Position numbers and translations under genes: made by a program. The notes beneath the pieces were generated by a model, which saw only the letters and a list, made by a program, of their open reading frames with translations, made no database searches and had not been told where the DNA came from. From Deltaproteobacteria bacterium (GTDB lineage Bacteria; Desulfobacterota; B13-G15; RBG-16-54-18), in the NCBI GenBank assembly GCA_016927065.1, contig JAFGNJ010000019.1:1-64000 (forward strand): DNA of 64,000 nucleotides. The letters are read 5' to 3'. Below are positions 52,845 through 61,939 of this stretch, piece by piece (within the stretch, counting starts at the first letter, position 1; the number at the start of each line of letters is the position of its first letter).

Positions 52845-54410
52845 ATGGAACTAGAAAAAATAATTAAAAAAGTTTGGCCCCTGGTAAGGAAAAAACACCT
52901 TTTTCCCCATATACCACTGCCTTCAGTTGTTGAAGGAGGTGATGATATCGCCCTAGAGATCAAGAGCAAACAACTCCTCATCAGCAACGCCTTTTTCGAA
53001 AAACTCAAGGCCAAAATGGATGAAGAGGAAATCGTCGAAACTATTCTTGACCACGGACTTACCCATTATATGTATTGTCCCTGGGATTTTCACACCCATC
53101 TCTCTCTCTATAGCGAGGCAAAAAAAGTGGTGCACCAAAAAGAACAGGCCCAGCGGGCTACCACCTATTTCATGGATGTGGTAACTGATACCTATTGTAT
53201 CAAAGAAAAAAACACAAAAATAGCGAAATTATATAAAAACCTCCCCAAGAATGGTATGACCGAGGTCCTCACTGCCCTCTATGAAAAGATCTGGGGGGAA
53301 GATCTGGAAAGTGGAGGGCATGAAGAACTCGTCAATCGCCTCTCCCGGATTCCTTACTTGGAACGGGCGAAATGGGGAGACAGCGTCAAAAAATTCACTC
53401 AAGTTATCCAACCCCTCCTCGAAGAAGAAGTTGAAAATACACACCAGAACTCCCAGAGAGGACCAAATCCATTAGGAGAGCATTCTCTTGATAACTACTC
53501 TTTAGATGAAATTGACCGTGGAATGAGGGAATTCGCCTCCGCAGTGGATAACCTCCAGGAGTTCAAGGAGACGGTTGAAGATTTGCGAGAGGAATTAGAA
53601 AAAAAGGGTTACGGCACAGGCGGCATGGGCAGAGGTAGAGGCAACCACCCCCTCGATGCCAACCTCCTTTATTATATGAAGCTGGCCGAAAGCTATACAC
53701 TTCCTGTTAGACAACTCCCCATCGAAAAGCGAGGATACCTTCATCCACATTCCCATAAACCCTGGGAAATAGGGAAACCCTTCGCAGATATCGATCTATG
53801 GACCAGCTTCGGCAAAATCATGCCGGGCATGACACAAATTTGGACCAAGCAAGAGGGAGAAACTCACGGAGAGCTAGAGGGTACACCTGATTGCCTTATT
53901 ATAATCGATTCTTCCGGAAGCATGATTAATCCGAGCGAAAGGTTATCGTACGCTGTCTTGGGGGCCGCCTGTGCGTGCAATGCCTACCGCAAACAGGAAT
54001 CAAAAGTGGCTGTGTATAATTTTAGTGACGCCTTACGAGGAAATAAAATTATCGTGGACTTCAACTGTGAAAAGGACCGGATTTACGCCGCCATCTGCCG
54101 ATATTTCGGTGGAGGCACCGCCTTGGATTTGAATGATATTATACACCTCCTTTCACGTACCGATATTCCCGATATCTTTATCATAACGGATATGCAGATA
54201 ACAAATCTCGAAAAGGTCATCGATTTCGTCAACACGATTGAAAACAGGGTAACAGCGGTCCATGTCGGGCATAATGCCCATTCCACGCGTTTTAAGGATG
54301 GAACCAAAAAAAATAGAAATATTTCTCTTTTTAACATCAAGGAAAAAGAAGATATTCCGAAGATAATTCTTGGGAAAGTAGACGAATATTTGAACTCTCC
54401 CGTGAGATAA
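52845..54410 (+). CDS. VWA-domain protein with N-terminal HxxxH minigluzincin-like domain
   Basis: 521 residues. The N-terminal ~130 residues resemble the putative metallopeptidase part of DUF2201-like proteins: 'ETILDHGLTHYMYCPWD' has His70-x3-His74, but Gly stands where HExxH has its catalytic Glu, so peptidase activity is doubtful. A Gln/Glu-rich helical linker and a Gly/Arg-rich stretch (about 255-268) follow. The C-terminal VWA domain starts near 345, with MIDAS D355-S-S357-G-S359, 'GGGTALD' and 'IITDMQ'. VWA proteins pair with MoxR ATPases (CoxE, NorD, CbbO). Nine bases after the GXGXG gene; last gene of the operon. Confidence 0.8.
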   Translation: MELEKIIKKVWPLVRKKHLFPHIPLPSVVEGGDDIALEIKSKQLLISNAFFEKLKAKMDEEEIVETILDHGLTHYMYCPWDFHTHLSLYSEAKKVVHQKEQAQRATTYFMDVVTDTYCIKEKNTKIAKLYKNLPKNGMTEVLTALYEKIWGEDLESGGHEELVNRLSRIPYLERAKWGDSVKKFTQVIQPLLEEEVENTHQNSQRGPNPLGEHSLDNYSLDEIDRGMREFASAVDNLQEFKETVEDLREELEKKGYGTGGMGRGRGNHPLDANLLYYMKLAESYTLPVRQLPIEKRGYLHPHSHKPWEIGKPFADIDLWTSFGKIMPGMTQIWTKQEGETHGELEGTPDCLIIIDSSGSMINPSERLSYAVLGAACACNAYRKQESKVAVYNFSDALRGNKIIVDFNCEKDRIYAAICRYFGGGTALDLNDIIHLLSRTDIPDIFIITDMQITNLEKVIDFVNTIENRVTAVHVGHNAHSTRFKDGTKKNRNISLFNIKEKEDIPKIILGKVDEYLNSPVR

Positions 54411-54481
54411 AGGTAACACATATCTATTATCCCGATAAGAACTGTGTAATGGCTGCCAAAACTAAAATAGATTGTAAGCGA

Positions 54482-54510
54482 TTGACAGAATGAGATGCTG
54501 TGATTATGAT
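54482..54510 (+). promoter_or_regulatory. Strong sigma-70-type promoter of lon
   Basis: TTGACA (54482-54487), 17 bases, TATGAT (54505-54510). The lon ATG is 45 bases downstream, preceded by AAGGAGG (54543-54549). No sigma-32-type element seen. Confidence 0.75.
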
Positions 54511-54554
54511 TTACCCAAGGACTATATTTCCCAAAGGTACCCAAGGAGGAAGGA

Positions 54555-56915
54555 ATGATATTCGTACCACGATCTAAAGGCGAAAAGGGGACTGAAAAAA
54601 TCTTTATCCCCAACCGCCTGCCTATACTACCCTTACGCGGAACCGTCCTTTTTCCTGAACTTATCCTCCCAATCATGGTAGGGCGTAAAAAATCCGTAAA
54701 ATTGATAGACGAGGCCATGGAAGGAGACCGGATTATCGGGGTTGTAACCCAACATAGCTCTGAAGTTGAAGAACCTGATGCACATGAACTGTATGACATC
54801 GGGGTAGCAGCGCATGTGGTCCGCATGGTTCGGGAAATGGACGGAACTCAACGGGTTATCGTCCAAGGACTTGAGCGTATTAGGATTTCTCGTTATACGC
54901 AAAAAGATCCCTATTTTATAGCAGAGGTAAAGGTACTCCTAGATGAAGAGACAAGTGGAGTTGAAATCGATGCGCTCATTATGAATCTGAAAAATCTCTT
55001 TCAACGGGCGGTGGAATTAGCACCGCACCTCACCGTTGATCTGAAGAACATGGTCCTGAATATCAAGGACCCCGGTATCCTTGCCGATATAGTTGCTTCC
55101 AACCTCAATATCAATCCAACGGAAAAACAAGAGGTATTAGAAATAGAAAACGTAAAGACACGCCTTGATAAGGTTCATCACTTGTTAGCCCGGGAGGTTC
55201 AGATATTGGAATTGGGTGACAAAATTCAAACCCAGGTTAAAGAGGACATTGACAAGACGCAACGAGAATACTATCTCCGAGAACAAATGAAGGCCATCAA
55301 AAAAGAACTGGGAGAAATAGATGATCATAGTTCCGAGTTAAAGGAGTTAAAAGAAAAGGTGGAAAGTGCGGGAATGCCCGAAGAAGCGCGCAAGGCCGCC
55401 GATAAGGAACTTGATAGACTCACCAAGATGCCGCCCGCTTCCGCCGAATATACAGTGGCTAGGACTTATCTCGATTGGCTTGTAGATCTCCCCTGGGCCA
55501 AAAGTACTGATGATAACCTCGATATTGACCATGCCCAGAAGATTTTGAACGAAGATCATTATGACTTAGAGAAGGTGAAAAAACGGATTTTAGAATATCT
55601 AGCCGTGCGCAAGTTGAAGAAGGACATGAAGGGCCCTATCCTCTGTTTTGTGGGGCCACCCGGAGTCGGGAAGACCTCCCTGGGAATGTCCATCGCCAGG
55701 GCCATGGATCGTAAGTTCACCAGGATCTCTCTAGGCGGTGTACGAGATGAGGCGGAGATCCGGGGACACAGGAGAACCTATGTCGGTGCCCTGCCAGGCA
55801 GGATCATTCAAGGCGTAAAAAAAACCGCAAGCAACAATCCTATCTTTATGCTTGATGAGGTGGATAAGATCGGCACAGATTTCAGGGGGGATCCATCCTC
55901 TGCCCTGCTGGAGGTGCTGGACCCTGAACAGAACTTCTCATTTTCAGACCACTACATCGACATCCCCTTTGATCTCTCTAAGGTCATGTTCATCACCACG
56001 GCCAATATACTCGAGACCATTCCACCGGCCTTAAAGGACCGTATGGAGGTCTTGGAGCTGCCCGGGTACTCTGATGATGAGAAGCTGATGATTGCCAAGC
56101 AACATCTTATCCCCAAACAGCTCAGCGAACACGGGCTCTCTGATGAGCTCCTAGAATTCAAAGATGAGCCTCTCCTGGCGATCATAAACTCCTACACGCG
56201 AGAGGCCGGGGTGCGAAACCTCGAGCGGGAGATCGCAGCAGTCTGTCGGGCAGTTGCCAAAGAGGTGGCCGAAGGAAAACAGGAAAAGGTGACGGTGCAG
56301 ACGGATAAGACGGACATGCTGCATAGATTCTTAGGGCCTGTTAAGTTCTTCCCTGAGGTGGCGGAGAGGACGTCCCACCCGGGGGTGGCAACCGGGCTTG
56401 CCTGGACTCCCACCGGCGGAGACATCATCTTCGTGGAGGCCACCAAGATGAACGGCGAAAAGGGACTCTCCCTCACCGGACAACTGGGGGAGGTGATGAA
56501 GGAATCCGCCCAGGCCGCCCTCAGTTACATCAGGTCCAAGGCCAAGGATCTGGGCATCGAGGAAAACTTCTATCAAAAAAACGATATCCACATCCACGTC
56601 CCGGCCGGCGCCATTCCCAAAGATGGACCGTCAGCAGGGATTGCCATGTTTATAGCCCTAACTTCATTGCTGACCAATAAACCTGTGCGCAACGATGTGG
56701 CCATGACCGGTGAGATCACCTTGCGGGGTCTCATCCTCCCCGTCGGCGGTATCAAGGAGAAGGTCTTGGCGGGGAAGAGAGCAGGAATCAAAACTATCAT
56801 CCTCCCTAAAAAGAACGAGAAGGACCTCGAAGAGCTGGCAGACCATGTCAAAGAGGGACTGGAATTCAAGTTTGTCCAACGGATGGATGAAGTAGTAAAA
56901 ATAGCCCTCTCATAG
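54555..56915 (+). CDS. lon: ATP-dependent protease Lon
   Basis: 786 residues, normal length. N-terminal substrate domain ('LPILPLRGTVLFPELILPI'), AAA+ module with Walker A 'GPPGVGKTS' (about residue 367), Walker B 'FMLDEVDKIG' and the C-terminal serine protease domain with 'DGPSAGIAM' (Ser about 693) and the catalytic Lys in 'GGIKEKVLAG' (about 735). Cytosolic quality-control protease. It follows the VWA gene after 144 bases but has its own promoter. Confidence 0.96.
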   Translation: MIFVPRSKGEKGTEKIFIPNRLPILPLRGTVLFPELILPIMVGRKKSVKLIDEAMEGDRIIGVVTQHSSEVEEPDAHELYDIGVAAHVVRMVREMDGTQRVIVQGLERIRISRYTQKDPYFIAEVKVLLDEETSGVEIDALIMNLKNLFQRAVELAPHLTVDLKNMVLNIKDPGILADIVASNLNINPTEKQEVLEIENVKTRLDKVHHLLAREVQILELGDKIQTQVKEDIDKTQREYYLREQMKAIKKELGEIDDHSSELKELKEKVESAGMPEEARKAADKELDRLTKMPPASAEYTVARTYLDWLVDLPWAKSTDDNLDIDHAQKILNEDHYDLEKVKKRILEYLAVRKLKKDMKGPILCFVGPPGVGKTSLGMSIARAMDRKFTRISLGGVRDEAEIRGHRRTYVGALPGRIIQGVKKTASNNPIFMLDEVDKIGTDFRGDPSSALLEVLDPEQNFSFSDHYIDIPFDLSKVMFITTANILETIPPALKDRMEVLELPGYSDDEKLMIAKQHLIPKQLSEHGLSDELLEFKDEPLLAIINSYTREAGVRNLEREIAAVCRAVAKEVAEGKQEKVTVQTDKTDMLHRFLGPVKFFPEVAERTSHPGVATGLAWTPTGGDIIFVEATKMNGEKGLSLTGQLGEVMKESAQAALSYIRSKAKDLGIEENFYQKNDIHIHVPAGAIPKDGPSAGIAMFIALTSLLTNKPVRNDVAMTGEITLRGLILPVGGIKEKVLAGKRAGIKTIILPKKNEKDLEELADHVKEGLEFKFVQRMDEVVKIALS

Positions 56916-57010
56916 GCCATAGGCCGTGGGCCTGAAGTCGCAATAGACACCTCTTCTCTCGCAGGCATCTGGAACGATGTAGAACAACAAATTTGCTTAC
57001 TATTCCTAAC

Positions 57011-58108
57011 CTACTTTCGCTCGCGTAATCTCTTTATGGCAAGGCGGATGCTTGTCTGCATGCGGTCTAAGGCATTAGCCAGGTCTCCGATCTCATCCCC
57101 TGCCTTGCTTTCTCCAATATTTACATCCAAGTTGCCCACACTGATACGGTCAGCGGCATCAGATAGCCCCTTGAGTCTTCCAGATAATCGGTAACCGTAG
57201 ACAACTACAAAGAGGGCAACGAGTAGCGCTGTGGCGATTAAAATAAGCATCACGGTACGTCTCGCATGTGACGTCATCGCTATGGCCCTTTTTTCGAGCT
57301 CTGTCATCGGTAACGTAAATTCATCAAGGTACGTGGTACTGGCGATAAAGAAATCAGTTCCCTCAACAGGTACCATAACCATGTACTTTTCACGCTTATC
57401 GTACCACATATAATAACCGGCAGCCTCTTGCCCCTTCCCTTTAAAGGCGTTTACGGTAATATCATACCAGCGTTGGAAATCCTCTCCCAGGGTTTTTTTC
57501 ATGGCTGCATCAATGTCCACACCAATTAAATTTTCTATTGGATGCGCCCAAAGTTTACTGATCGGTTCACTCTCTGTATGTTTGGCAACCAGACAAGTAT
57601 ACCCTGTTTGTCCCACCTTTTGAATCGCAATGCTTTGAAACTCAGGATAGTTTTTATAATCCTCTTTGGGGAAAGGAGGGTTCTTTGCGAGTTCAGGATG
57701 GCTCACTATATAGCGTTCAATCTCATTGGCCACAGTTCTGCCCTTTTCTGCTATCGCCTGCTCGGCCATTTTGGTAACCACCTGGGAACTCTCTTGTGTG
57801 ATGAGTCCGGAAAGGGTCTTCATGTGATCCAAGTAAAAAAGACTGGCAGCGACAAAAAGGCAGATCGGAACAAAAAAGAATAGAAAAAACATCTTGCCTC
57901 GCAAGCCGATCCCTCGCCTCCTGGCTCCAGACGGTGGCGGAGCCGTACCAGCTGTTTCGGATGAAGCATCTTTCGTGGGATTTTTTCCTTCTTTTGGAAT
58001 GGTAATGACGCTTTTACAAGATTCACATTGAAACTGAGTTATCCCCTTGTTTAAGTGCTCAGGATCTACTTGATATTTCTTCCCGCATTTTTTACAAGCA
58101 ACAATCAT
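57011..58108 (-). CDS. Zinc-ribbon, Cache and HAMP membrane sensor without output domain
   Basis: 365 residues. An N-terminal zinc ribbon (MJ0042 type: 'CKKCGKKYQVD', 'FQCESCKSVI', residues 5-35) in the cytosol is followed by a proline-rich linker, a membrane helix (about 74-95), a periplasmic Cache-type sensor (about 100-275, with 'PEFQSIAIQKVGQTGYTCLV' and 'YYMWYDKREKYMVMVPVEGTDFFIASTTY'-like strands), a second helix (about 285-305) and a HAMP domain (about 310-360). It ends there: no kinase, GGDEF or methyl-accepting domain follows. Perhaps it signals through a partner. It is convergent with lon. Confidence 0.8.
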   Translation of the reverse strand: MIVACKKCGKKYQVDPEHLNKGITQFQCESCKSVITIPKEGKNPTKDASSETAGTAPPPSGARRRGIGLRGKMFFLFFFVPICLFVAASLFYLDHMKTLSGLITQESSQVVTKMAEQAIAEKGRTVANEIERYIVSHPELAKNPPFPKEDYKNYPEFQSIAIQKVGQTGYTCLVAKHTESEPISKLWAHPIENLIGVDIDAAMKKTLGEDFQRWYDITVNAFKGKGQEAAGYYMWYDKREKYMVMVPVEGTDFFIASTTYLDEFTLPMTELEKRAIAMTSHARRTVMLILIATALLVALFVVVYGYRLSGRLKGLSDAADRISVGNLDVNIGESKAGDEIGDLANALDRMQTSIRLAIKRLRERK

Positions 58109-58611
58109 AATTGGCCTCCTTACTGCTAGCGACTGTTTTTCAATACATTGACGTGGAGTTAAATCCTCCTCCTAAACGTCGATATACAAATCTTCTAAAA
58201 AACAGCAGGTGTTCTTTAAATGCCGCCGTACTTTTGTAGTCTCTTTTAATCTCCCATTTTTGTTATCGCAAAAAAAAATTTTGCATGGCTTAACAATTTC
58301 CACTTGCTCATTGAACTGGTGCTTTAAATTTTATAAAAAATCACAAAAAAAATAAAGAAGTAATTGATGCCTTTAGACAATTTGTTATTTTTTTAAATAC
58401 GAATTGAATATTTTTCTTGACAATTCTATAGGTCTTCTCATTAAACTGAGGATTGTCTCAACAGTCTGGATATGCTATACCTCAAAACGTGTTCTTTTCT
58501 CGAAAAACAGAATGATCTTGTAACTTTTTTTAAACCCAAACTACGCCAACGTCACGTGCTATCTGTGGTTAAAGAGGTGCAAAGCGATCTAACCAGGTAT
58601 CAAGATATAAC
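58109..58611. other. 503-base gene-free, AT-rich region
   Basis: It separates the divergent sensor gene and kdsB. Long A and T runs, no coding frame of note. On the plus strand TTGACA at 58417-58422 is followed 19 bases later by TAAACT (58442-58447), a weak promoter. A GTT(C)TTTTC/GAAAA(A)C hairpin at about 58489-58509 and a run of seven T at 58525-58531 follow, which could mark a short untranslated RNA or the kdsB leader. Confidence 0.4.
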
Positions 58612-59388
58612 GTGAAAACAGTCGCCATTATACCTGCCAGATACGGCTCCACCCGCCTGCCCGGCAAGCCTTTGATAGAGATCAAAGGGAAAACCCTCAT
58701 ACAGTATGTGTATGAACGGATTCAGGCATCGTCCGTCCAGCAGGTCATCGTCGCCACCGACGATGAGCGGATAGCCTCAGTTGTCAGGTCATTCGGCGGA
58801 GAGACAGTGTTGACTTCTCCTCAACATCGTTCGGGTACAGAACGAGTAGCCGAAGTGGCCGCGGCTATCGACGCGCCAATCGTGGTGAACTGCCAAGGCG
58901 ATGAACCTCTTATTCAACCTGAGGCAATCGACCAGGCCATCGCAGCGTTCGCACAAGACCCGTCGATCGTAGTAACAACCCTGATAGCTCCCCTTGAGAA
59001 CAGTGCTGACCTGTACAACCCCCATGTCGTCAAGGTCGTCGTAGATCACGAGGGATTCGCCCTCTACTGCTCCCGGGCACCCATTCCCTATCCCCGGAAC
59101 ATATTAGAGCAGGCGGGTGAGAATTCAGGCAATGAGATCGAACTCATCAAAAACCTAGAAAAGAAGGACCTTATTGGTTACTGGCAGCACATCGGCCTGT
59201 ACGCCTTTCGGCGGGAGTTTCTCCAGCAACTTACCACCCTCCCCCCCACACCTCTTGAAGAGCAAGAGAAATTGGAACAACTCAGGATATTGGAAAACGG
59301 GTATAAGATCAAAACTGTTGTCTGTTCCACTCCCTCCATCGGTATCGATACACCGGAGGATATCGAGCGGTTTAAATCGCTTCTCTAA
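58612..59388 (+). CDS. kdsB: 3-deoxy-manno-octulosonate cytidylyltransferase
   Basis: Activates Kdo to CMP-Kdo for LPS (EC 2.7.7.38). 258 residues: 'VAIIPARYGSTRLPGKPL' at the N-terminus, 'VVNCQGDEPLIQP' and 'YWQHIGLYAFRREFL' are diagnostic. Begins with GTG; the upstream ribosome-binding site is weak. Its 3' end overlaps the convergent pyrF by 17 bases. Its presence indicates a Kdo-containing outer membrane. Confidence 0.94.
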   Translation: MKTVAIIPARYGSTRLPGKPLIEIKGKTLIQYVYERIQASSVQQVIVATDDERIASVVRSFGGETVLTSPQHRSGTERVAEVAAAIDAPIVVNCQGDEPLIQPEAIDQAIAAFAQDPSIVVTTLIAPLENSADLYNPHVVKVVVDHEGFALYCSRAPIPYPRNILEQAGENSGNEIELIKNLEKKDLIGYWQHIGLYAFRREFLQQLTTLPPTPLEEQEKLEQLRILENGYKIKTVVCSTPSIGIDTPEDIERFKSLL

Positions 59389-60100
59389 TTTCTTGCAGGA
59401 TATCCTGGGCCGCCTTCTGGGGATTAGCGGCCTCCCTGATGGGACGGCCGATGACCAGATAATCGGCCCCTGCCTGGATTGCCTCAGCAGGGGTCATCAC
59501 CCTGACTTGATCATGTCGCGGGCCTTTGTATGGCCTCACCCCTGGGGTCACAATGATCATATCCTCGCCGCAGGCTCGTCGCAAAGGCTCAATCTCCAAA
59601 GGTGAAGCGACCACCCCCGTGAGGCCCGCTTGTTGAGCCAAGGTAGCCAGATGAACCACCTCTTCCTCGAGCGGAAGGGTAATACCCACGTTCTTGAGAT
59701 CACCTTCCTGTAGACTCGTCAAAACGGTGACACCCAATATCATCGGAATGGGCAGGCCCTCCTTGTGGGCCGCTTCATGGGAGGCCTCTACGGCCGCGCG
59801 CATCATCGCTAATCCGCCCAGGGCATGGAGGTTAAACATGGATACCCTGAGCCGTGTGGCCATAGCAGAGGCCCTGGCCACCGTCGCCGGGATATCGTGA
59901 TATTTTAAATCCAGAAAGACCTTACTGCCTCCCTCCTGCACCATCTCCACCACCTTGGGCCCCATCCAGGTGAAGAGCTCTTTCCCTATCTTGAAGCCCC
60001 ACACCGACTCCCTGAGCTCCTCAACGAATCGCTGGGCCTCTGCCCAACTCCCGACATCCAAGGCGAGGATAATGGGGTTGGCTTCACGCACTGTCGACAT
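59372..60100 (-). CDS. pyrF: Orotidine 5'-phosphate decarboxylase
   Basis: Last step of UMP synthesis (EC 4.1.1.23). About 242 residues; 'ILALDVG' at the start, catalytic 'FLDLKYHDIPAT' (DxKxxDI), and phosphate-binding 'IVTPGVRP' and 'ADYLVIGRPI' near the end are present. An upstream GTG (60112) would add four residues but its codons contain the AGAGGAG that best serves the ATG at 60100. Convergent with kdsB. Confidence 0.93.
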   Translation of the reverse strand: MSTVREANPIILALDVGSWAEAQRFVEELRESVWGFKIGKELFTWMGPKVVEMVQEGGSKVFLDLKYHDIPATVARASAMATRLRVSMFNLHALGGLAMMRAAVEASHEAAHKEGLPIPMILGVTVLTSLQEGDLKNVGITLPLEEEVVHLATLAQQAGLTGVVASPLEIEPLRRACGEDMIIVTPGVRPYKGPRHDQVRVMTPAEAIQAGADYLVIGRPIREAANPQKAAQDILQEIREAI

Positions 60101-60157
60101 CTCTCCTCTCACAGTTTGATGTAATCCGACACACTGGATTAAAAGAAACCGTGAAGA

Positions 60158-61306
60158 TCAAATATCACCGTTGTCCAGGGCCTGAGCAAAGGCCTCTACC
60201 ATGCGCGGGTCAAACTGGGTCCCAACATTCTCTACAATCTCTGCAACCGCCTCGCTCTTGCTCACCCCCTTTTGATATGCTCGTTCATGGATGATGGCAT
60301 CGAAGGAATCGGCCACTGCAATGATCCGGGCGATCAGGGGAATTTCCTCCCCCGCGAGCCCCTCAGGATATCCGGAACCATCATAATGTTCATGGTGGTA
60401 TTTGATCCCCGGTATAATGGGCCTCAACTGTTTGATGTGCCCCACGATTTCTGCGCCGGCATGGGGGTGCTCCCTAATGATCTCCATCTCCTCCACAGAC
60501 AATACCCCATTCTTGCCCAGGATGTGATCAGTAATCCCCACCTTTCCTATGTCATGGAGTATGGCCGCTAGCGTAAGCTGCCTCTTTTCTTCGGGCGTCA
60601 ACGACAGATAGTTGGACATCGCCATACAGATCTTCAAGACCCGCTGGGGGTGCCCGCCGGAGTAAGTGTCCCGCTTTTCGATGGCCTCTGAAAGTCCCTC
60701 AACAAGCTTTTGTGCCATCTCGTTCATTTCCGCATACAACCGGGCGTTGTCGAGGGCAATGGCAATTTGATCTGCGAGGGCTTGAAAGAGATCGAGATCA
60801 TCATGACGAAATTCCCCTTTCCGCTTGTTGATACCCTGGATGACCCCGATGATATGATCCTTAATCCGCAAGGGGACACAGATCATCGTATGGGTGATGA
60901 AACCAGCTGCTTGATCAACCTTTTTGAAAAAACGGGGGTCCTCTTGTGCATTGGAGACGATAAGTGGCTCACCATGCATCACCACCCACCCTGCAATTCC
61001 CTCACCCTTTTTGAGCTGAAATCGCTTTACGGTTTCCCCCTTTTCACCTAAAGCGACCTCAAAGAAGAGCTCCTCCTTTTCGCCTTTCAAGAGGAGAGAG
61101 CTGGTCTCACAATCAAGGAGTTCCGTCACAGCCGCTATGGCCTTCCTCTTTACGTATTTAAAATCCAGAGATGAATTAAGGAGCCCGCTGAGCGTGGTGA
61201 GGATTTCCAATTTCCCACACCTCTCTCGTGTCCGCTCCAGCTCGCTCTGTAAAAACCCAATATCCTGCTGTGATTCTTGAGGCTCCACTGCCATGGTCTT
61301 ACGCAT
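60158..61306 (-). CDS. GAF-HD-GYP protein, probable cyclic-di-GMP phosphodiesterase
   Basis: 382 residues. A short N-terminal coiled coil (about 10-40), a GAF sensor domain (about 40-195, 'GEGIAGWVVMHGEPLIVSNAQ'-type region, 'MICVPLRIKDHIIGVIQGIN'), then an HD-GYP domain (about 200-380) with 'HDIGKVGI', 'EHPHAGAEIV', 'HHEHYDGSGYPEGL' and 'ARIIAVADSFDAI'. All HD-GYP metal ligands and the GYP motif are present, so c-di-GMP hydrolysis is likely. No membrane segment; cytosolic. Six bases downstream of the CooT-like gene. Confidence 0.9.
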   Translation of the reverse strand: MRKTMAVEPQESQQDIGFLQSELERTRERCGKLEILTTLSGLLNSSLDFKYVKRKAIAAVTELLDCETSSLLLKGEKEELFFEVALGEKGETVKRFQLKKGEGIAGWVVMHGEPLIVSNAQEDPRFFKKVDQAAGFITHTMICVPLRIKDHIIGVIQGINKRKGEFRHDDLDLFQALADQIAIALDNARLYAEMNEMAQKLVEGLSEAIEKRDTYSGGHPQRVLKICMAMSNYLSLTPEEKRQLTLAAILHDIGKVGITDHILGKNGVLSVEEMEIIREHPHAGAEIVGHIKQLRPIIPGIKYHHEHYDGSGYPEGLAGEEIPLIARIIAVADSFDAIIHERAYQKGVSKSEAVAEIVENVGTQFDPRMVEAFAQALDNGDI

Positions 61307-61312
61307 CCTTTG

Positions 61313-61510
61313 CTAATCAGCTTCAACTTCCTGTAACACAATTTTATCTTCGGACAAGGCCAAAACCTTGAAGGTACCTCGCAGGACTTTTTGTTCGCCA
61401 AAAATGTTCTCCAGATGCCATCTATCCCCTTCAGACTCAATGAGGTACACCGATTCTAGCAGGAGATCCACATGTCCATCCTTTTCTACATACACATTCG
61501 CCTCACACAT
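61313..61510 (-). CDS. cooT: CooT-family nickel-binding protein
   Basis: 65 residues beginning 'MCEANVYVEKDGHVDLLLES' and containing 'NIFGEQKVLRGTFK', the pattern of CooT, a small dimeric nickel-binding protein (first described with carbon monoxide dehydrogenase maturation). Cys2 is the likely metal ligand. Its start overlaps DUF3842 by 8 bases. No CO dehydrogenase gene is in the window, so the target nickel enzyme is unknown. Confidence 0.85.
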   Translation of the reverse strand: MCEANVYVEKDGHVDLLLESVYLIESEGDRWHLENIFGEQKVLRGTFKVLALSEDKIVLQEVEAD

Positions 61511-61937
61511 CGATACGCTCCTTTAATTCTTTCGAGATTAAATCTTCTACCAAATGGGGCAACGGTTGGTGGGTCACACCCACAATAGATACCCTTTCCT
61601 GAGAAAGGGGAAGCAAAATCTTGTGGGCGTCGCTGGATGCGATGGCCTCGGCCATGGGGGGGGTCAACTCACCCATCATGGCGTTTGCCATTATGATGCT
61701 GATGGGGCCAATGAGATAGTCGGCCTGAGAAACCATCCGCACAATGGCATTCTCCCCGGTGGCCCCTCGATTGGCCCTCGCCTTCATCATAGCCGCTGTG
61801 GCGATAGAATTGGTCCCCAATGCAATGATCTCTACGCGCTCTCCAAATTCTTCTTTGAGTCTTTTAACGATGGCACTCCCTATCCCACCCCCTTGCCCAT
61901 CGATGACACAAATGCAAATCTTCTGCTTCCGCATCAT
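61503..61937 (-). CDS. DUF3842 family protein
   Basis: 144 residues, Rossmann-like. 'CVIDGQGGGIGSAIVKRLKEE' near the start (nucleotide-binding glycine loop), 'ALGTNSIATAAMMKARA', 'GATGENAIV' and 'IGPISIIMANAMMGELTPPMAEAI' match DUF3842. Function unknown; the family commonly sits beside CooT-like genes in anaerobes, so a role in metal or cofactor handling can be guessed but is not shown. Starts ATGATG. Confidence 0.8.
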   Translation of the reverse strand: MMRKQKICICVIDGQGGGIGSAIVKRLKEEFGERVEIIALGTNSIATAAMMKARANRGATGENAIVRMVSQADYLIGPISIIMANAMMGELTPPMAEAIASSDAHKILLPLSQERVSIVGVTHQPLPHLVEDLISKELKERIDV

Positions 61938-61939
61938 TA

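Noticed and set aside
59372-59388. 17-base overlap of convergent kdsB and pyrF as something special
   Set aside because: Short tail-to-tail overlaps are common in compact genomes and both proteins have normal C-termini.
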